Assembly: GCF_000286955.2 (NCBI RefSeq)
Contig: NZ_AJYK02000102.1
Span: forward strand, 1 to 64,000
Direction of reading: 5' to 3'
Origin: Vibrio rumoiensis 1S-45
GTDB taxonomy: Bacteria; Pseudomonadota; Gammaproteobacteria; Enterobacterales; Vibrionaceae
DNA length: 64,000 nt
Shown: piece by piece, positions 52,401 through 61,190 of the stretch
Numbering within the stretch: position 1 is the stretch's first letter
Layout: each line of letters starts with the position of its first letter
Notes under the pieces: generated by a model
Database searches by the model: none
Seen by the model: the letters and a program-made list of their open reading frames with translations, nothing else
What the model was told of the DNA's origin: nothing
Program-made: the position numbers and the translations under genes

Positions 52401-53200
52401 TCAGGCATATCAAGCTTCAGATTTTTTATCTCAACATCACTGCCACTCGCCTGACCTTGAAAACCTAAATGATTAACCACCATTGGTGTGCTTTGCTTTA
52501 AAGTAAAATCATTAATATCAAATTGTTCAACTTTGACACCAAAAGGCAACGACACTTCAGGCAGGACAATGTCAGCTTGTTGCGATAAGGGTAATGAAGG
52601 TTTACTGCTCACTGGCGGTTCATCTGTTGTTGGCGCCAAAGTTAAGTTGATTTTTTTCCATGAGGTTGGACGTACGGTCAAAGTTCGACCTTGTGCATAC
52701 AATCCAGTTGAAAAGTGCTGCCAGTTTGCTTTATAACCTAAGATATCTAAATTGATGTCATTTAGATTTAAATGGGTGAGAGATACAGGAATCGGCAAGA
52801 AAAGGGTTGGCATCCCTCCAGATGAATCCTCTTCTTCTGCTTCGGTCGACTCTGGTAATGAAGGCATTGAGAAATCGAGGCCATTAATGGCAACCGTATC
52901 CAAACAAACAGAATGCTCGAATAGGCAATCTAACGACGTCAAAAAGTCCAAGCGTTTAAGGTTGGCTGTAATCCCCAAGTCAGGATTGATATATTCCACA
53001 TTGTGCAGAGTAAAACCGGGCAACAAACTGCCTTCTGTCGACTCAACTTTCAATTCTGGCACAAATTTATGAGCAACCCACAGGCCACCACTTAAGCCTA
53101 CATTGGTAAAAATTAATATTGCAGCTAGAATCAACACCACGAGCAAAGTAGTTGGGATCAGCAAAATAAGGCCAATCAACCATTTCAATAATCGTCTCAT
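49418..53200 (-). CDS. tamB: Translocation and assembly module subunit TamB
   Basis: TamB is an inner-membrane-anchored periplasmic bridge of about 1260 residues (E. coli 1259) that works with TamA in outer-membrane protein assembly and phospholipid transport. An N-terminal membrane anchor is visible (about residues 7-35, LIGLILLIPTTLLVVLILA). A long beta-taco region of repetitive strands follows. The C-terminal DUF490 domain ends with a barrel-strand-like FIYQFSFN. Its ATG overlaps the tamA stop by one base (TAATG), so the two are translationally coupled. Confidence 0.97.
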   Translation of the reverse strand: MRRLLKWLIGLILLIPTTLLVVLILAAILIFTNVGLSGGLWVAHKFVPELKVESTEGSLLPGFTLHNVEYINPDLGITANLKRLDFLTSLDCLFEHSVCLDTVAINGLDFSMPSLPESTEAEEEDSSGGMPTLFLPIPVSLTHLNLNDINLDILGYKANWQHFSTGLYAQGRTLTVRPTSWKKINLTLAPTTDEPPVSSKPSLPLSQQADIVLPEVSLPFGVKVEQFDINDFTLKQSTPMVVNHLGFQGQASGSDVEIKNLKLDMPEADLSLNTKVKLSGDYPLTLNAKGMVKMPDFKGQAIDLEAKGSVADLTLSSHLSGEAVATLNAKLQPLKATLPFELSLQDGKAQWPFKGKADYKIAIAHLDGKGSLEGYQMDLKAKLAGTEIPEVDLSANAQGNLKQITLEKLNVDTLGGNVSGQAMVNWEAPLNWKATLGLTDIQPGLQWPQAEGKISGSLINTGSLTSQGGWRIQVPTLNIKGNVRGYPLLVKGQLTANDLTGRGDYKARTRGLQLSHAGNGIKLKGKLDQQWDMDVDVDMPKLSKTLPDIKGQIKGSVQLRGEQKKPTIISNLAASNINWNDDEATLSSILLKGEVSPLPAPSGDLVLQAKQGSYQGHKLDNLNLRFSGNEKSHKLTLDTVTDVASVQLQVEGGLDQKPTATWKGQLQSASIILASQKDQVAPAWSIDHPVDIQYALTSQVAKVQAHCWQNLPSKVCLDKDLQAGQSGEANLSIENFTFNQLQQFIPNTTAVDGELNATAWAKWSPNAPPQVKLDVDIPAGKVTQKLEPPVTIPWNQLHLSANLKQNKLDMNWLLDLTSNGQIEGKMLIPNVQAEQMQIDGKNTIDAIHLGFLSPLLGEQNRMNASIQSDLSFKGPLLHPLVNGQFNINDLRLEGQMFPVDVNKGSVNTKFSGYAATLNSQLETADGNLNLKGDANWAQMNNWLVNLRAFGDELKVDVPPMVTLKVKPDLNISLTPTLAKITGQIDIPWGKILVEELPQSAVSVSKDEVLLDEDLKPIEDDTGLPMAVETDVVINIGDDVSLSAFGLKGNLVGSLKVSEKNKGPFILGEVRIEDGYYQSFGQDLLIKEGKILMNGPADQPYVAIKAIRNPDNTEDDVIAGIQVTGPADAPEVNVFSEPAMSQTSALSYLLRGRDIDDAGGGGVMTTALIGLSLAKSGKLVGQVGEAFGVHDMQLGTAGSGDDSQVTVSGYIAPGLQVKYGVGIFNALGEFTVRYELVTDFYIEAVTGLDSAVDFIYQFSFN

Positions 53201-54936
53201 TACAATTCAGGCCCTAACGTAAAGTGAATTCTGAACTGGTCTCCATCATCCGCATCTAAACCGTACGCAAAATCGAGTCGAACGGGGCCAATCGGTGATC
53301 CCCAACGTACTCCCATACCAACGCCTCGTTTCCAATCTGGGGTATCCGTCCATGAATCACCAACATCAATAAAGGTTGCCCACCACCAATTACCAGTCAC
53401 CCTATATTGATATTCTAAGCTACTGGTTGCCATGTACGCACCACCTTCTAATTCACCATTGCTATCTTCTGGAGAGATGGTTTCATAGCCATAACCACGT
53501 AGGGAGTTAATCCCCCCCACAAAGAAACGTAACGATGGCGGTACTTGGGACCAATCATCCGCAAACGCACCACCAGCATCCAGACGAGTTAAGAAACGAT
53601 GATTTTGACCAATACCACGAATCCATCCAGTGTGCCCAACCACCCTCACAATTCTGGTATCAGAGAGCATAGCAGGATCGCCAAACTCAACATTGATGCT
53701 TTGTTTATCGCCCCACATTGGCATAGTGCTGCCACGTGAACGAACCCGAGAAAAGGAAATTCCGGGTAGTACAAAGGTTGATGTTCCTTCTTCTGATGCT
53801 TGAATATAATCTTCATACAGAACACGAACATACATACTACGATGCCAACCATTGTCGTACAGCCAATGACGCTCAAAAGATAAGTTTTGCTCTTGGCTGT
53901 TGGTGTCATTGTCATCTTCATCTTTAAAACCATACTGAATCAAATAATAGTCACTCAGTACATCCTCTAAAGGGATCTTATAATTGGCAATAAACGTCTT
54001 TTCTGGGCTAGAAAGCACCAAACTGGCCCCTACACTATGGCCATATTTATTCAGCCAAGGTTTTTTCCAGGATAATTTCCCTCGCGGACCTACATCCGTC
54101 GAATACCCTAAACCGGTTTCTATTTGATTTCGGGTTTGTGGAGCCAATCGCACTTTCATTGGTAACGCTTTATCTTCACCAACCCCTTCAATATCCGGCT
54201 CTACCGATACGGTTGAGAACCATTCTGAGCTCGATAAGTTCTGATTTAGTACCCCGACCGTCGTAGAGTGATAGAAATCACCTTCTTTATAAGGCAATAA
54301 GGAGAACACTCTTTTCTGCTCAATCTGACTGCCCACGATACTGGTCGCACCGAATACATAACGCTCACCACTTTTGTAATGCAGATGAATTAAAGCTTGA
54401 TTACGTTTAGCCGAAATTTGCAGACGAGTATCGGTAAATTCACCATCAAAATAGCCCTTCTGCAGCGCCAAATTTCGAATAGAACCTTTAAGGGATTCGT
54501 AATGCCCATGATTAACAATTTGCCCTAAATTCAACTTAGATTCATCAATCAAACGCTGAAAATCGACATCCGTTGCCGCTTCACCTTCTATAACAATATC
54601 ACTTTCATAAATAACCGTTGGTTCGCCAATATCAATGTTAACGATTAATTCATTATCAGACGAAGGATTATCATTATCACTATTTACGGTGAACTCAATT
54701 TCAGGGTTGTAATAACCTAACGCCTTTAAAGCATCTCGAATATTATCTTCAATCCGAGATTGAAATCGTAAGGACGTGGAATACTCCTCTTCTTTTATCG
54801 AAGAGAGATAAGCTGAAACATTATCTTCAACATCGCCGTCTAATCCTTCCACTTTCAGATCAGTATCAGCAAAAACTGTCATTGATGAAAAACTCAACAA
54901 ACAGCCAAGTATTGAAGGAAGATAGGATGTTTTCAT
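53200..54936 (-). CDS. tamA: Translocation and assembly module subunit TamA
   Basis: TamA is the Omp85-family outer-membrane barrel partner of TamB. The 578-residue product (E. coli 577) has a signal peptide ending VFA, then POTRA domains (about residues 25-265). A 16-strand barrel carries RLDAGGAFADDWSQVPPSLR and FFVGGINSLRGYGYE, the Omp85 motif region. The C-terminus FRIHFTLGPEL ends in an outer-membrane-type strand. It is divergent from msrA. Confidence 0.97.
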   Translation of the reverse strand: MKTSYLPSILGCLLSFSSMTVFADTDLKVEGLDGDVEDNVSAYLSSIKEEEYSTSLRFQSRIEDNIRDALKALGYYNPEIEFTVNSDNDNPSSDNELIVNIDIGEPTVIYESDIVIEGEAATDVDFQRLIDESKLNLGQIVNHGHYESLKGSIRNLALQKGYFDGEFTDTRLQISAKRNQALIHLHYKSGERYVFGATSIVGSQIEQKRVFSLLPYKEGDFYHSTTVGVLNQNLSSSEWFSTVSVEPDIEGVGEDKALPMKVRLAPQTRNQIETGLGYSTDVGPRGKLSWKKPWLNKYGHSVGASLVLSSPEKTFIANYKIPLEDVLSDYYLIQYGFKDEDDNDTNSQEQNLSFERHWLYDNGWHRSMYVRVLYEDYIQASEEGTSTFVLPGISFSRVRSRGSTMPMWGDKQSINVEFGDPAMLSDTRIVRVVGHTGWIRGIGQNHRFLTRLDAGGAFADDWSQVPPSLRFFVGGINSLRGYGYETISPEDSNGELEGGAYMATSSLEYQYRVTGNWWWATFIDVGDSWTDTPDWKRGVGMGVRWGSPIGPVRLDFAYGLDADDGDQFRIHFTLGPEL

Positions 54937-55103
54937 AAGTGAATATTGTACTCTCGCACTAAACTGCTGTAGCTTGATAAGCCGATAGTATCGACAAATA
55001 TAAATGGAATGAAATTACCTCTGAGGTTCGTCGGTCTATTATCATTCTCTCAAGTTAAACTACCAGACTTTCCCATATCTCTAAAGCAACATGAGGCGTA
55101 ATT

Positions 55104-55736
55104 ATGTCAAATAAAACGGAATTAGTGACCAAAGAAACCGCTCTTATTGGTCGTGATGAAAAAATGGTGATCACAGAACGACATTTCGTCAACCAAACCG
55201 ACTTAACAGCCGAAAAACCACAAGGCTATAAAGAAGTATTATTAGGTTTAGGTTGCTTCTGGGGAGCAGAACGTATTTTTTGGCAATTAGAAGGCGTGTT
55301 CAGTACATCGGTTGGTTACAGTGGTGGGTTCACCAAAAACCCAACCTATAAAGAAGTATGCAGTGGAGAAACTGCTCATGCTGAAGTGGTACGAATCATA
55401 TTTGACCCGTCTCAAATCACCCTAGATCAGCTTCTTGTTGTTTTTTGGGAGCATCATGATCCAACGCAAGGCATGCGTCAAGGTAACGACATCGGTACTC
55501 AATATCGCTCGGCGATCTATACCGAAAGCACAGATGACTTAGCCGTTGCACTTACGAGTCACAATACCTATCAAACCGCGATCGGTGAACGTTTAAGTAA
55601 GAACATTACCACTGAAATTCGCGAGATGGGTGAATATTATTTAGCTGAAACGTACCATCAGCAATACCTTGCCAAAAACCCACAAGGTTATTGTGGCATA
55701 GGTGGAACTGGCGTTTGTTTTCCCCCTAACCTGTAA
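55104..55736 (+). CDS. msrA: Peptide-methionine (S)-S-oxide reductase
   Basis: MsrA repairs oxidised methionine in proteins. The 210-residue product has the catalytic motif GCFWGAE at about residues 50-56 and GYSGGFTKNPTY. EHHDPTQGMRQGNDIGTQYRSAIY follows. The C-terminus holds the resolving cysteine region GYCGIGGTGVCFP. GAGGCG precedes the ATG. It is divergent from tamA, the common order in gammaproteobacteria. Confidence 0.97.
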   Translation: MSNKTELVTKETALIGRDEKMVITERHFVNQTDLTAEKPQGYKEVLLGLGCFWGAERIFWQLEGVFSTSVGYSGGFTKNPTYKEVCSGETAHAEVVRIIFDPSQITLDQLLVVFWEHHDPTQGMRQGNDIGTQYRSAIYTESTDDLAVALTSHNTYQTAIGERLSKNITTEIREMGEYYLAETYHQQYLAKNPQGYCGIGGTGVCFPPNL

Positions 55737-55782
55737 CGAAATCCAAGCAGTACGCCAGATGTATTACTTGTACTAAAATCAC

Positions 55783-55819
55783 AAAAGGTTGCTTTCTTAA
55801 TAAGAAGCAACCTTTTTTA
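55783..55819. terminator. Bidirectional terminator after msrA
   Basis: AAAAGGTTGCTT pairs with AAGCAACCTTTT around TCTTAATAAG, with T-runs on both sides. It separates msrA from the convergent ytfK. Confidence 0.9.
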
Positions 55820-55921
55820 ATTAACCTAACTTGAATTACTCACCACACGCTCAACAATACTTGCCGCGAGTAGATACCATCAATAAAACGGCATCTAGAG
55901 TGGTGTAAACCATAGCGACAA

Positions 55922-56134
55922 TCAAACTTGCATTGATAATTCAGCAATAGCCGAGTTGACTTCTTTCATTACTTTTAATTGCTTTTTATTCGAAACATCA
56001 GGAAGTAACACCTTCCCACCATCAAAGTGAAACTCCCCAATACCTTTAATACCAAAGTGCCCTTTAAACACCACTTTCACAAAGCGAGCAATTTGTAATG
56101 GACGATAACGATTAAAATTTGGCTGCATATTCAT
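55922..56134 (-). CDS. ytfK: DUF1107 protein YtfK
   Basis: The 70-residue product matches the DUF1107 family, with FNRYRPLQIARFVKVVFKG, followed by IKGIGEFHFDGGKVLLP and VMKEVN. E. coli YtfK (68 residues) promotes SpoT-dependent ppGpp accumulation. An alternative ATG lies two codons in (56128); the ribosome binding site is weak for both. Its position between msrA and ytfJ repeats the E. coli ytf cluster. Confidence 0.9.
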   Translation of the reverse strand: MNMQPNFNRYRPLQIARFVKVVFKGHFGIKGIGEFHFDGGKVLLPDVSNKKQLKVMKEVNSAIAELSMQV

Positions 56135-56385
56135 TTTGTAAACCCATGATGATTTTTATTTGAGACAACGATTTAACAAGCCTATATCCATTTATAGTTG
56201 TAAAAATCTATTTCAGCCACATTGATACTTTAAAAATGCTTCAAAGACGTGACACGATGCAAAATAAACAAAATTGATATACTCAAAACAATGCAAAAAT
56301 AAAGCCAAGTGACAATTCACACAGTAAATATGGTTTTATCCGCTATTATAGGAAGACTTTCAGCCCCAGATAGGGAATTTACGCC

Positions 56386-56937
56386 ATGCTAAAAAAAATC
56401 ACTTTTGCTCTACTGTTGTGCACTGCACCTTTATTTGCCAACGCCAATAACATTCAATTAAACCAGAATGTCCCGGCAGTCAGCATTGAAAAAGGTGGTG
56501 AAATATTCGTCGAAAACGATAAGGTTTCTTACTCACCGTGGGACACTAAATCACTGCTCGGCAAAGTACGAGTCATTCAAGCTATCGCTGGTAGAAGTGG
56601 CGCAAAAGCAATGAATGCTCCCTTAATGGCGGCGATCACCAAGGCCGAATTTCCCGCAGACAGCTACCAAACTACGACTATCGTCAATCAAGATGATTCT
56701 ATTTGGGGAACCGGCTCTTTCGTAAAATCCTCTGCTGAAGATGGTAAAAAAGAGTTCCCATGGTCTTCAATGGTATTGGATCAAGATGGTATCGCCACTA
56801 AGCAATGGCAGCTAACGTCAGAATCTTCAACGATTATCGTGCAAGATAAAATTGGAAAAGTGTTATTTAATCAAACTGGAGCGCTTAATCCAGAAGAAAT
56901 AAAACAAGTACTGCAATTGATTCAACAAAACATCTAG
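56386..56937 (+). CDS. ytfJ: YtfJ-family periplasmic protein
   Basis: The 183-residue product has a signal peptide ending ANA (about residue 21). A thioredoxin-like YtfJ domain follows, with PWDTKSLLGKVRVIQAIAGRSGAK and FPWSSMVLDQDGIATKQW. No CXXC is present, so it is unlikely to be a normal disulfide oxidoreductase. Function in the cell is unknown. It stands alone, upstream of the zinc-type operon whose Zur boxes begin 11 bp after its stop. Confidence 0.88.
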   Translation: MLKKITFALLLCTAPLFANANNIQLNQNVPAVSIEKGGEIFVENDKVSYSPWDTKSLLGKVRVIQAIAGRSGAKAMNAPLMAAITKAEFPADSYQTTTIVNQDDSIWGTGSFVKSSAEDGKKEFPWSSMVLDQDGIATKQWQLTSESSTIIVQDKIGKVLFNQTGALNPEEIKQVLQLIQQNI

Positions 56938-56947
56938 TCTCACCAGT

Positions 56948-56966
56948 AATGTAATAATATAACATT
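56948..56966 (+). promoter_or_regulatory. Candidate Zur box 1
   Basis: AATGTAATA A TATAACATT is a 9+1+9 palindrome with one mismatch to the Zur consensus core TGTTATANTATAACA. It lies 37 bp (centre to centre) upstream of a stronger box. Confidence 0.68.
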
Positions 56967-56977
56967 CTACTTGCCAT

Positions 56978-57010
56978 AGCCTTAATTGTTATAGTATAAC
57001 AATTAAGGCT
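56978..57010 (+). promoter_or_regulatory. Candidate Zur box 2
   Basis: AGCCTTAATTGTTATA G TATAACAATTAAGGCT is a perfect 16+1+16 palindrome. Its core TTGTTATAGTATAACAA matches the known Zur operator form (TGTTATANTATAACA). It sits about 65 bp before the histidine-rich gene, so it probably controls the ABC operon that follows. It could also act as a weak terminator for ytfJ. Confidence 0.8.
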
Positions 57011-57073
57011 TGGTGAGTTGGAACGTTAACGCGTTCTGCTCACTCCTACTTCTATTATTTGTGAGCGTCCAAC

Positions 57074-57676
<603 letters not shown>

Positions 57677-57732
57677 AGGTTAACCAAGGAATGCTTTCTG
57701 AAATTTTCTAGCCTGAGCAATATCTAAAGCCA

Positions 57733-57774
57733 TTTAAGTTGCAGCTCATACAGTTCGCTAAGTTGCAACTTAAA
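57733..57774 (+). repeat. Inverted repeat between zrgA and the ATPase gene
   Basis: TTTAAGTTGCA (57733-57743) pairs perfectly with TGCAACTTAAA (57764-57774) across a 20-base loop. No T-run follows. It may mark a processing site or dampen expression of downstream genes relative to zrgA. Confidence 0.6.
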
Positions 57775-57839
57775 GCAAAGTGGTTTATTTAATGCTGGGC
57801 TTTATTGCCTGACAAAAAAAGGTAAACTCTTTTCTTTTA

Positions 57840-58595
57840 ATGCACTTTTCTGAGTTGAATATGACGAGCTTAACACCTGAATTTGCCATCCAATTAAGCC
57901 AAATTCAATTTGCTTGGCCTAAACAGGATACGCCAACCCTGCTCATTGATGAGCTAACAATCCCAACGCAACAACATGTATTTATTAAAGGCCCTAGCGG
58001 CTGTGGCAAATCGACATTACTCAGTTTACTCACTGGCATTATTACGCCCCAATCCGGCAAAATTACAGTATTAGGCCAACCTTTAAATCAACTGAATCAA
58101 GCCAGAAGAGATCAATTTCGATCTCATCATATTGGTTATATTTTTCAGCAATTTAATTTATTGCCCTACCTTTCCGTGATCGACAATGTTTTGCTTCCTT
58201 GCCGCTTTTCTAAAATAAGAAAGCAACGGGCGCTACAATCTGGCAGCACATTAATCGAGCAAGCAAAGCAATTATTACAACGCTTACATTTACCTGAATC
58301 GGTCTTTGAGAGACCGATTTCAGACTTAAGTATCGGACAGCAACAACGTGTAGCAGCAGCAAGAGCCTTAATTGGACAACCAGAAATTATTATTGCTGAT
58401 GAACCGACTTCAGCTCTCGATCACGATAACCGCCAAGCCTTTATAGAGTTATTAATCGAAGAAGCTAACCGCAGCCAAGCCAGTGTTATTTTTGTTAGCC
58501 ACGATTCAAGCTTACAAGCCTATTTTGATCGAACAATCGATCTGATGACCATCAATTCCACGTCTAATTTTCATCCACAAGGTGAGCACTCATGA
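57840..58595 (+). CDS. ABC transporter ATP-binding protein (zinc-type operon)
   Basis: The 251-residue ATPase (or 244 from the ATG at 57861) resembles the MacB/LolD group. It has GPSGCGKST (Walker A), LSIGQQQRVAAARAL (signature) and IIIADEPTSALD (Walker B), with SHD for the His switch. Neither start has a strong ribosome binding site; GAG lies before the second. It overlaps the permease gene by four bases. Together with zrgA and the permease it should form a zinc-linked transporter; direction (uptake) is from the Zur control and the V. cholerae parallel. Confidence 0.88.
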   Translation: MHFSELNMTSLTPEFAIQLSQIQFAWPKQDTPTLLIDELTIPTQQHVFIKGPSGCGKSTLLSLLTGIITPQSGKITVLGQPLNQLNQARRDQFRSHHIGYIFQQFNLLPYLSVIDNVLLPCRFSKIRKQRALQSGSTLIEQAKQLLQRLHLPESVFERPISDLSIGQQQRVAAARALIGQPEIIIADEPTSALDHDNRQAFIELLIEEANRSQASVIFVSHDSSLQAYFDRTIDLMTINSTSNFHPQGEHS

Positions 58596-59851
58596 GCGCC
58601 ATTTTATCTCTAGCTTGGAAGAGTTTACTCAACCGAAAAACCACCGCCTTGCTCACCATCTTAACCGTTTCCATTTCTGTGGTTTTACTGATTGGGGTAG
58701 AGAAAATCCGCACCCAAGCAAAAAGCAGTTTTGCCAATACAATATCAAGCACCGACCTCATTGTAGGGGCACGTTCAGGTGACGTGAATTTACTCCTTTA
58801 TTCCGTCTTTCGTATTGGTAATGCCACCAACAATATCGACTGGAAAAGCTATCAAGAAATTGCTCATCTCCCTCAAGTTAAATGGTCGATCCCTATTTCT
58901 TTAGGAGATTCTCATCGAGGTTTCCGTGTTATGGGAACCAATCAGGATTATTTTACTTTTTATCGCCATGGAAGTAAGCAAGCACTTACATTCAACCAAG
59001 GCCAACTATTTCATAACTTATTTGAAGCTGTGATTGGTTCTGATGTCGCTAAAAAGCTCAACTATCACATTGGCGATGACATCATTATTGCACATGGCAT
59101 AAGTGATAAATCCTTCACTAGGCATAAAAACTTACCCTTTAAGATAGTTGGAATTTTAGCACCCACAGGAACGCCGGTAGATAAAACCGTTCATGTTTCT
59201 TTGGCCGCGATTGAGGCGATTCATGTTGGGTGGGAATCAGGTGCACACCTTGGCCGCACACCAAGTCAAGATGCACTAAAGAATGAGCAATTTGAACCTA
59301 AACAAATTACCGCGTTCATGCTGGGGCTGAATTCGAAAATTCAAACCTTTATGCTACAAAGACAAATCAATACTTATAACAAAGAGCCGCTCAGTGCGAT
59401 TTTACCCGGTATTGCACTAAGTGAACTGTGGGGCATGATGTCAGTGGCAGAACAAGCCTTAATGATCATTTCAAGCTTTGTGGTGTTCGCCGGTTTACTT
59501 GGCATGCTAACCAGCCTATTAACTGGCTTGCAAGAAAGGCGCAGAGAGATGGCCATTCTGCGTGCCATGGGGGCTCAACCTAAACACATATTCTTTTTAC
59601 TAATGAGTGAAGCCAGTGTATTAACGCTATTAGGTATTACTCTTGGTATCGGTTTGCTTTATATTGCACTGAGTATCGCAGCGCCAATTATTGAGCATCA
59701 ATATGGCATAAAAATAGCGCTTACGGGTTTATCCCACCATGACCTTATGTTACTAATATTGGTGCAATTATCTGGTGTATTCATTGGGTTTATCCCATCA
59801 CTTAAAGCATATCGTCATTCTGTCGCTGATGGCATGACAATTAAGGTATAA
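58592..59851 (+). CDS. FtsX/MacB-type ABC transporter permease (zinc-type operon)
   Basis: The 419-residue product has an N-terminal membrane segment (about residues 18-38), a large periplasmic domain (to about 270), then three hydrophobic segments near the C-terminus. The latter include the FtsX-type GLQERRREMAILRAMGAQPKHIF loop. This layout is the MacB/FtsX class, not the classic ZnuB one. It overlaps the ATPase gene by four bases (ATGA). It lies two bases before the DUF3299 gene. Confidence 0.88.
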   Translation: MSAILSLAWKSLLNRKTTALLTILTVSISVVLLIGVEKIRTQAKSSFANTISSTDLIVGARSGDVNLLLYSVFRIGNATNNIDWKSYQEIAHLPQVKWSIPISLGDSHRGFRVMGTNQDYFTFYRHGSKQALTFNQGQLFHNLFEAVIGSDVAKKLNYHIGDDIIIAHGISDKSFTRHKNLPFKIVGILAPTGTPVDKTVHVSLAAIEAIHVGWESGAHLGRTPSQDALKNEQFEPKQITAFMLGLNSKIQTFMLQRQINTYNKEPLSAILPGIALSELWGMMSVAEQALMIISSFVVFAGLLGMLTSLLTGLQERRREMAILRAMGAQPKHIFFLLMSEASVLTLLGITLGIGLLYIALSIAAPIIEHQYGIKIALTGLSHHDLMLLILVQLSGVFIGFIPSLKAYRHSVADGMTIKV

Positions 59852-59853
59852 CC

Positions 59854-60399
59854 ATGCAAACGGTTCTTTCTCGTTTTTTTTCACACCCTCGTCCTTTGAG
59901 CATTGTCATTTTAGGCTGCTTATTCACGATGATCATATTGGGTTCATCAGCCCGTGCAGCAGAAGCCAAAGAAGCCCTCACTTTGGATTGGATAGATTTA
60001 GTCCCAGTAGACGAGCAAAAGAATTTTGACAAACTTGGTATGCCCGCACTTGGTGGTCATGAGGGAGCGGCTGCAAAACAAAACCCGATAGGTAATGTGC
60101 GACCAGAACTCGATGGGAGTTATGTCAAAATTCCTGGGTTTGTGATCCCTTTAGAAGGAGATGAAAACACCATCACCGAATTCTTATTGGTTCCTTATTT
60201 TGGTGCTTGCATACATGTACCGCCGCCGCCGCCAAACCAAATTATTTATGTGAAATTTCCAAAAGGCGCGCCAGTGCAACAGCTGTGGGATGTGGTGTAT
60301 GTGATAGGAAAGCTAGAAACTCAAACGCTTGATCATGAATTAGCACAAACAGGCTACACCATGGAAGGGGATAAAATCGAAGAATTTGATGATATGTAA
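59854..60399 (+). CDS. DUF3299 periplasmic protein (zinc-type operon)
   Basis: The 181-residue product has a hydrophobic N-terminus (about residues 15-35) acting as signal peptide or anchor. The DUF3299 core follows with GFVIPLEGD, LLVPYFGACIHVPPPPPNQIIYV and LWDVVYVIGKLE. Cys and His in GACIHVPPPPP are conserved-looking and could bind metal. It starts two bases after the permease gene, so it is part of the operon. It probably helps the transporter handle zinc; mechanism unknown. Confidence 0.86.
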   Translation: MQTVLSRFFSHPRPLSIVILGCLFTMIILGSSARAAEAKEALTLDWIDLVPVDEQKNFDKLGMPALGGHEGAAAKQNPIGNVRPELDGSYVKIPGFVIPLEGDENTITEFLLVPYFGACIHVPPPPPNQIIYVKFPKGAPVQQLWDVVYVIGKLETQTLDHELAQTGYTMEGDKIEEFDDM

Positions 60400-60435
60400 T
60401 GTCGTTTAATGTTCTTTAAGCTATCTACCCATATA

Positions 60436-60474
60436 GAAAAAGAGAAGGTAACGTTATGCGTCCTTCTCTTTCTT
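60436..60474. terminator. Terminator between the zinc-type operon and cysC
   Basis: AAAGAGAAGG pairs with CCTTCTCTTT around TAACGTTATGCGT, with T/A-rich tails on both sides. It separates convergent transcripts. Confidence 0.75.
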
Positions 60475-60519
60475 GTATTTGTACCCTAAATAAACCAATG
60501 AATGGCTTCAATCAAGCCA

Positions 60520-61131
60520 TTAGGCAATAATGGACTTTTCTCGTAGCACCGTTAAGCATTGGTCCACTAATTCATCCAAACTTTTGTCACCTGCCGGTAA
60601 ATCAATTTCTGGGTTTTTAGGCGCTTCATATTCCGAATCAATACCAGTGAAATTAGGGATCTCACCAGCTCTTGCCTTTTTATACAAACCTTTAGGGTCT
60701 CGCTTTTCACACACTTCTAGAGGGGCATTAACAAATACCTCAACAAACTCACCTTCCGGCAGCAAATCACGCACCATTTGACGCTCTGCGCGATGTGGAG
60801 AGATAAAAGCAGAAAGGACAATCAATCCTGCATCGGCCATCAATTTTGCTAACTCACCGATACGGCGAATATTCTCACGACGATCTTGCGCCGAGAACCC
60901 TAAATCACTGCATAACCCATGTCGAACATTATCACCATCGAGTAAGTAAGTATGGTAACCCAGCGAGGCCAATTGGCTTTCTAACGCCCCTGCCACGGTC
61001 GATTTACCCGCGCCAGATAACCCAGTAAACCAAAGTACCACTGGCTTTTGTTTTTTCAACTCAGAGCGAGTTTGCTTAGTTACTTGATGTTGATGCCAAA
61101 TAACATTTTCATCTTTTTTAATCGCATTCAT
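60520..61131 (-). CDS. cysC: Adenylylsulfate kinase
   Basis: CysC phosphorylates adenylylsulfate to PAPS in sulfate assimilation. The 203-residue product (E. coli 201) has [15 protein letters not shown] (Walker A), [16 protein letters not shown] and [20 protein letters not shown]. It lies downstream of the SLC13 permease and cysN on the same strand, so these form one unit of sulfate assimilation genes. Confidence 0.97.
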   Translation of the reverse strand: MNAIKKDENVIWHQHQVTKQTRSELKKQKPVVLWFTGLSGAGKSTVAGALESQLASLGYHTYLLDGDNVRHGLCSDLGFSAQDRRENIRRIGELAKLMADAGLIVLSAFISPHRAERQMVRDLLPEGEFVEVFVNAPLEVCEKRDPKGLYKKARAGEIPNFTGIDSEYEAPKNPEIDLPAGDKSLDELVDQCLTVLREKSIIA

Positions 61132-61190
61132 AAATTCAATTCATCCTGTCATGTTTGGCCATTACGCCGTATTCATGAAAAATCACATCA

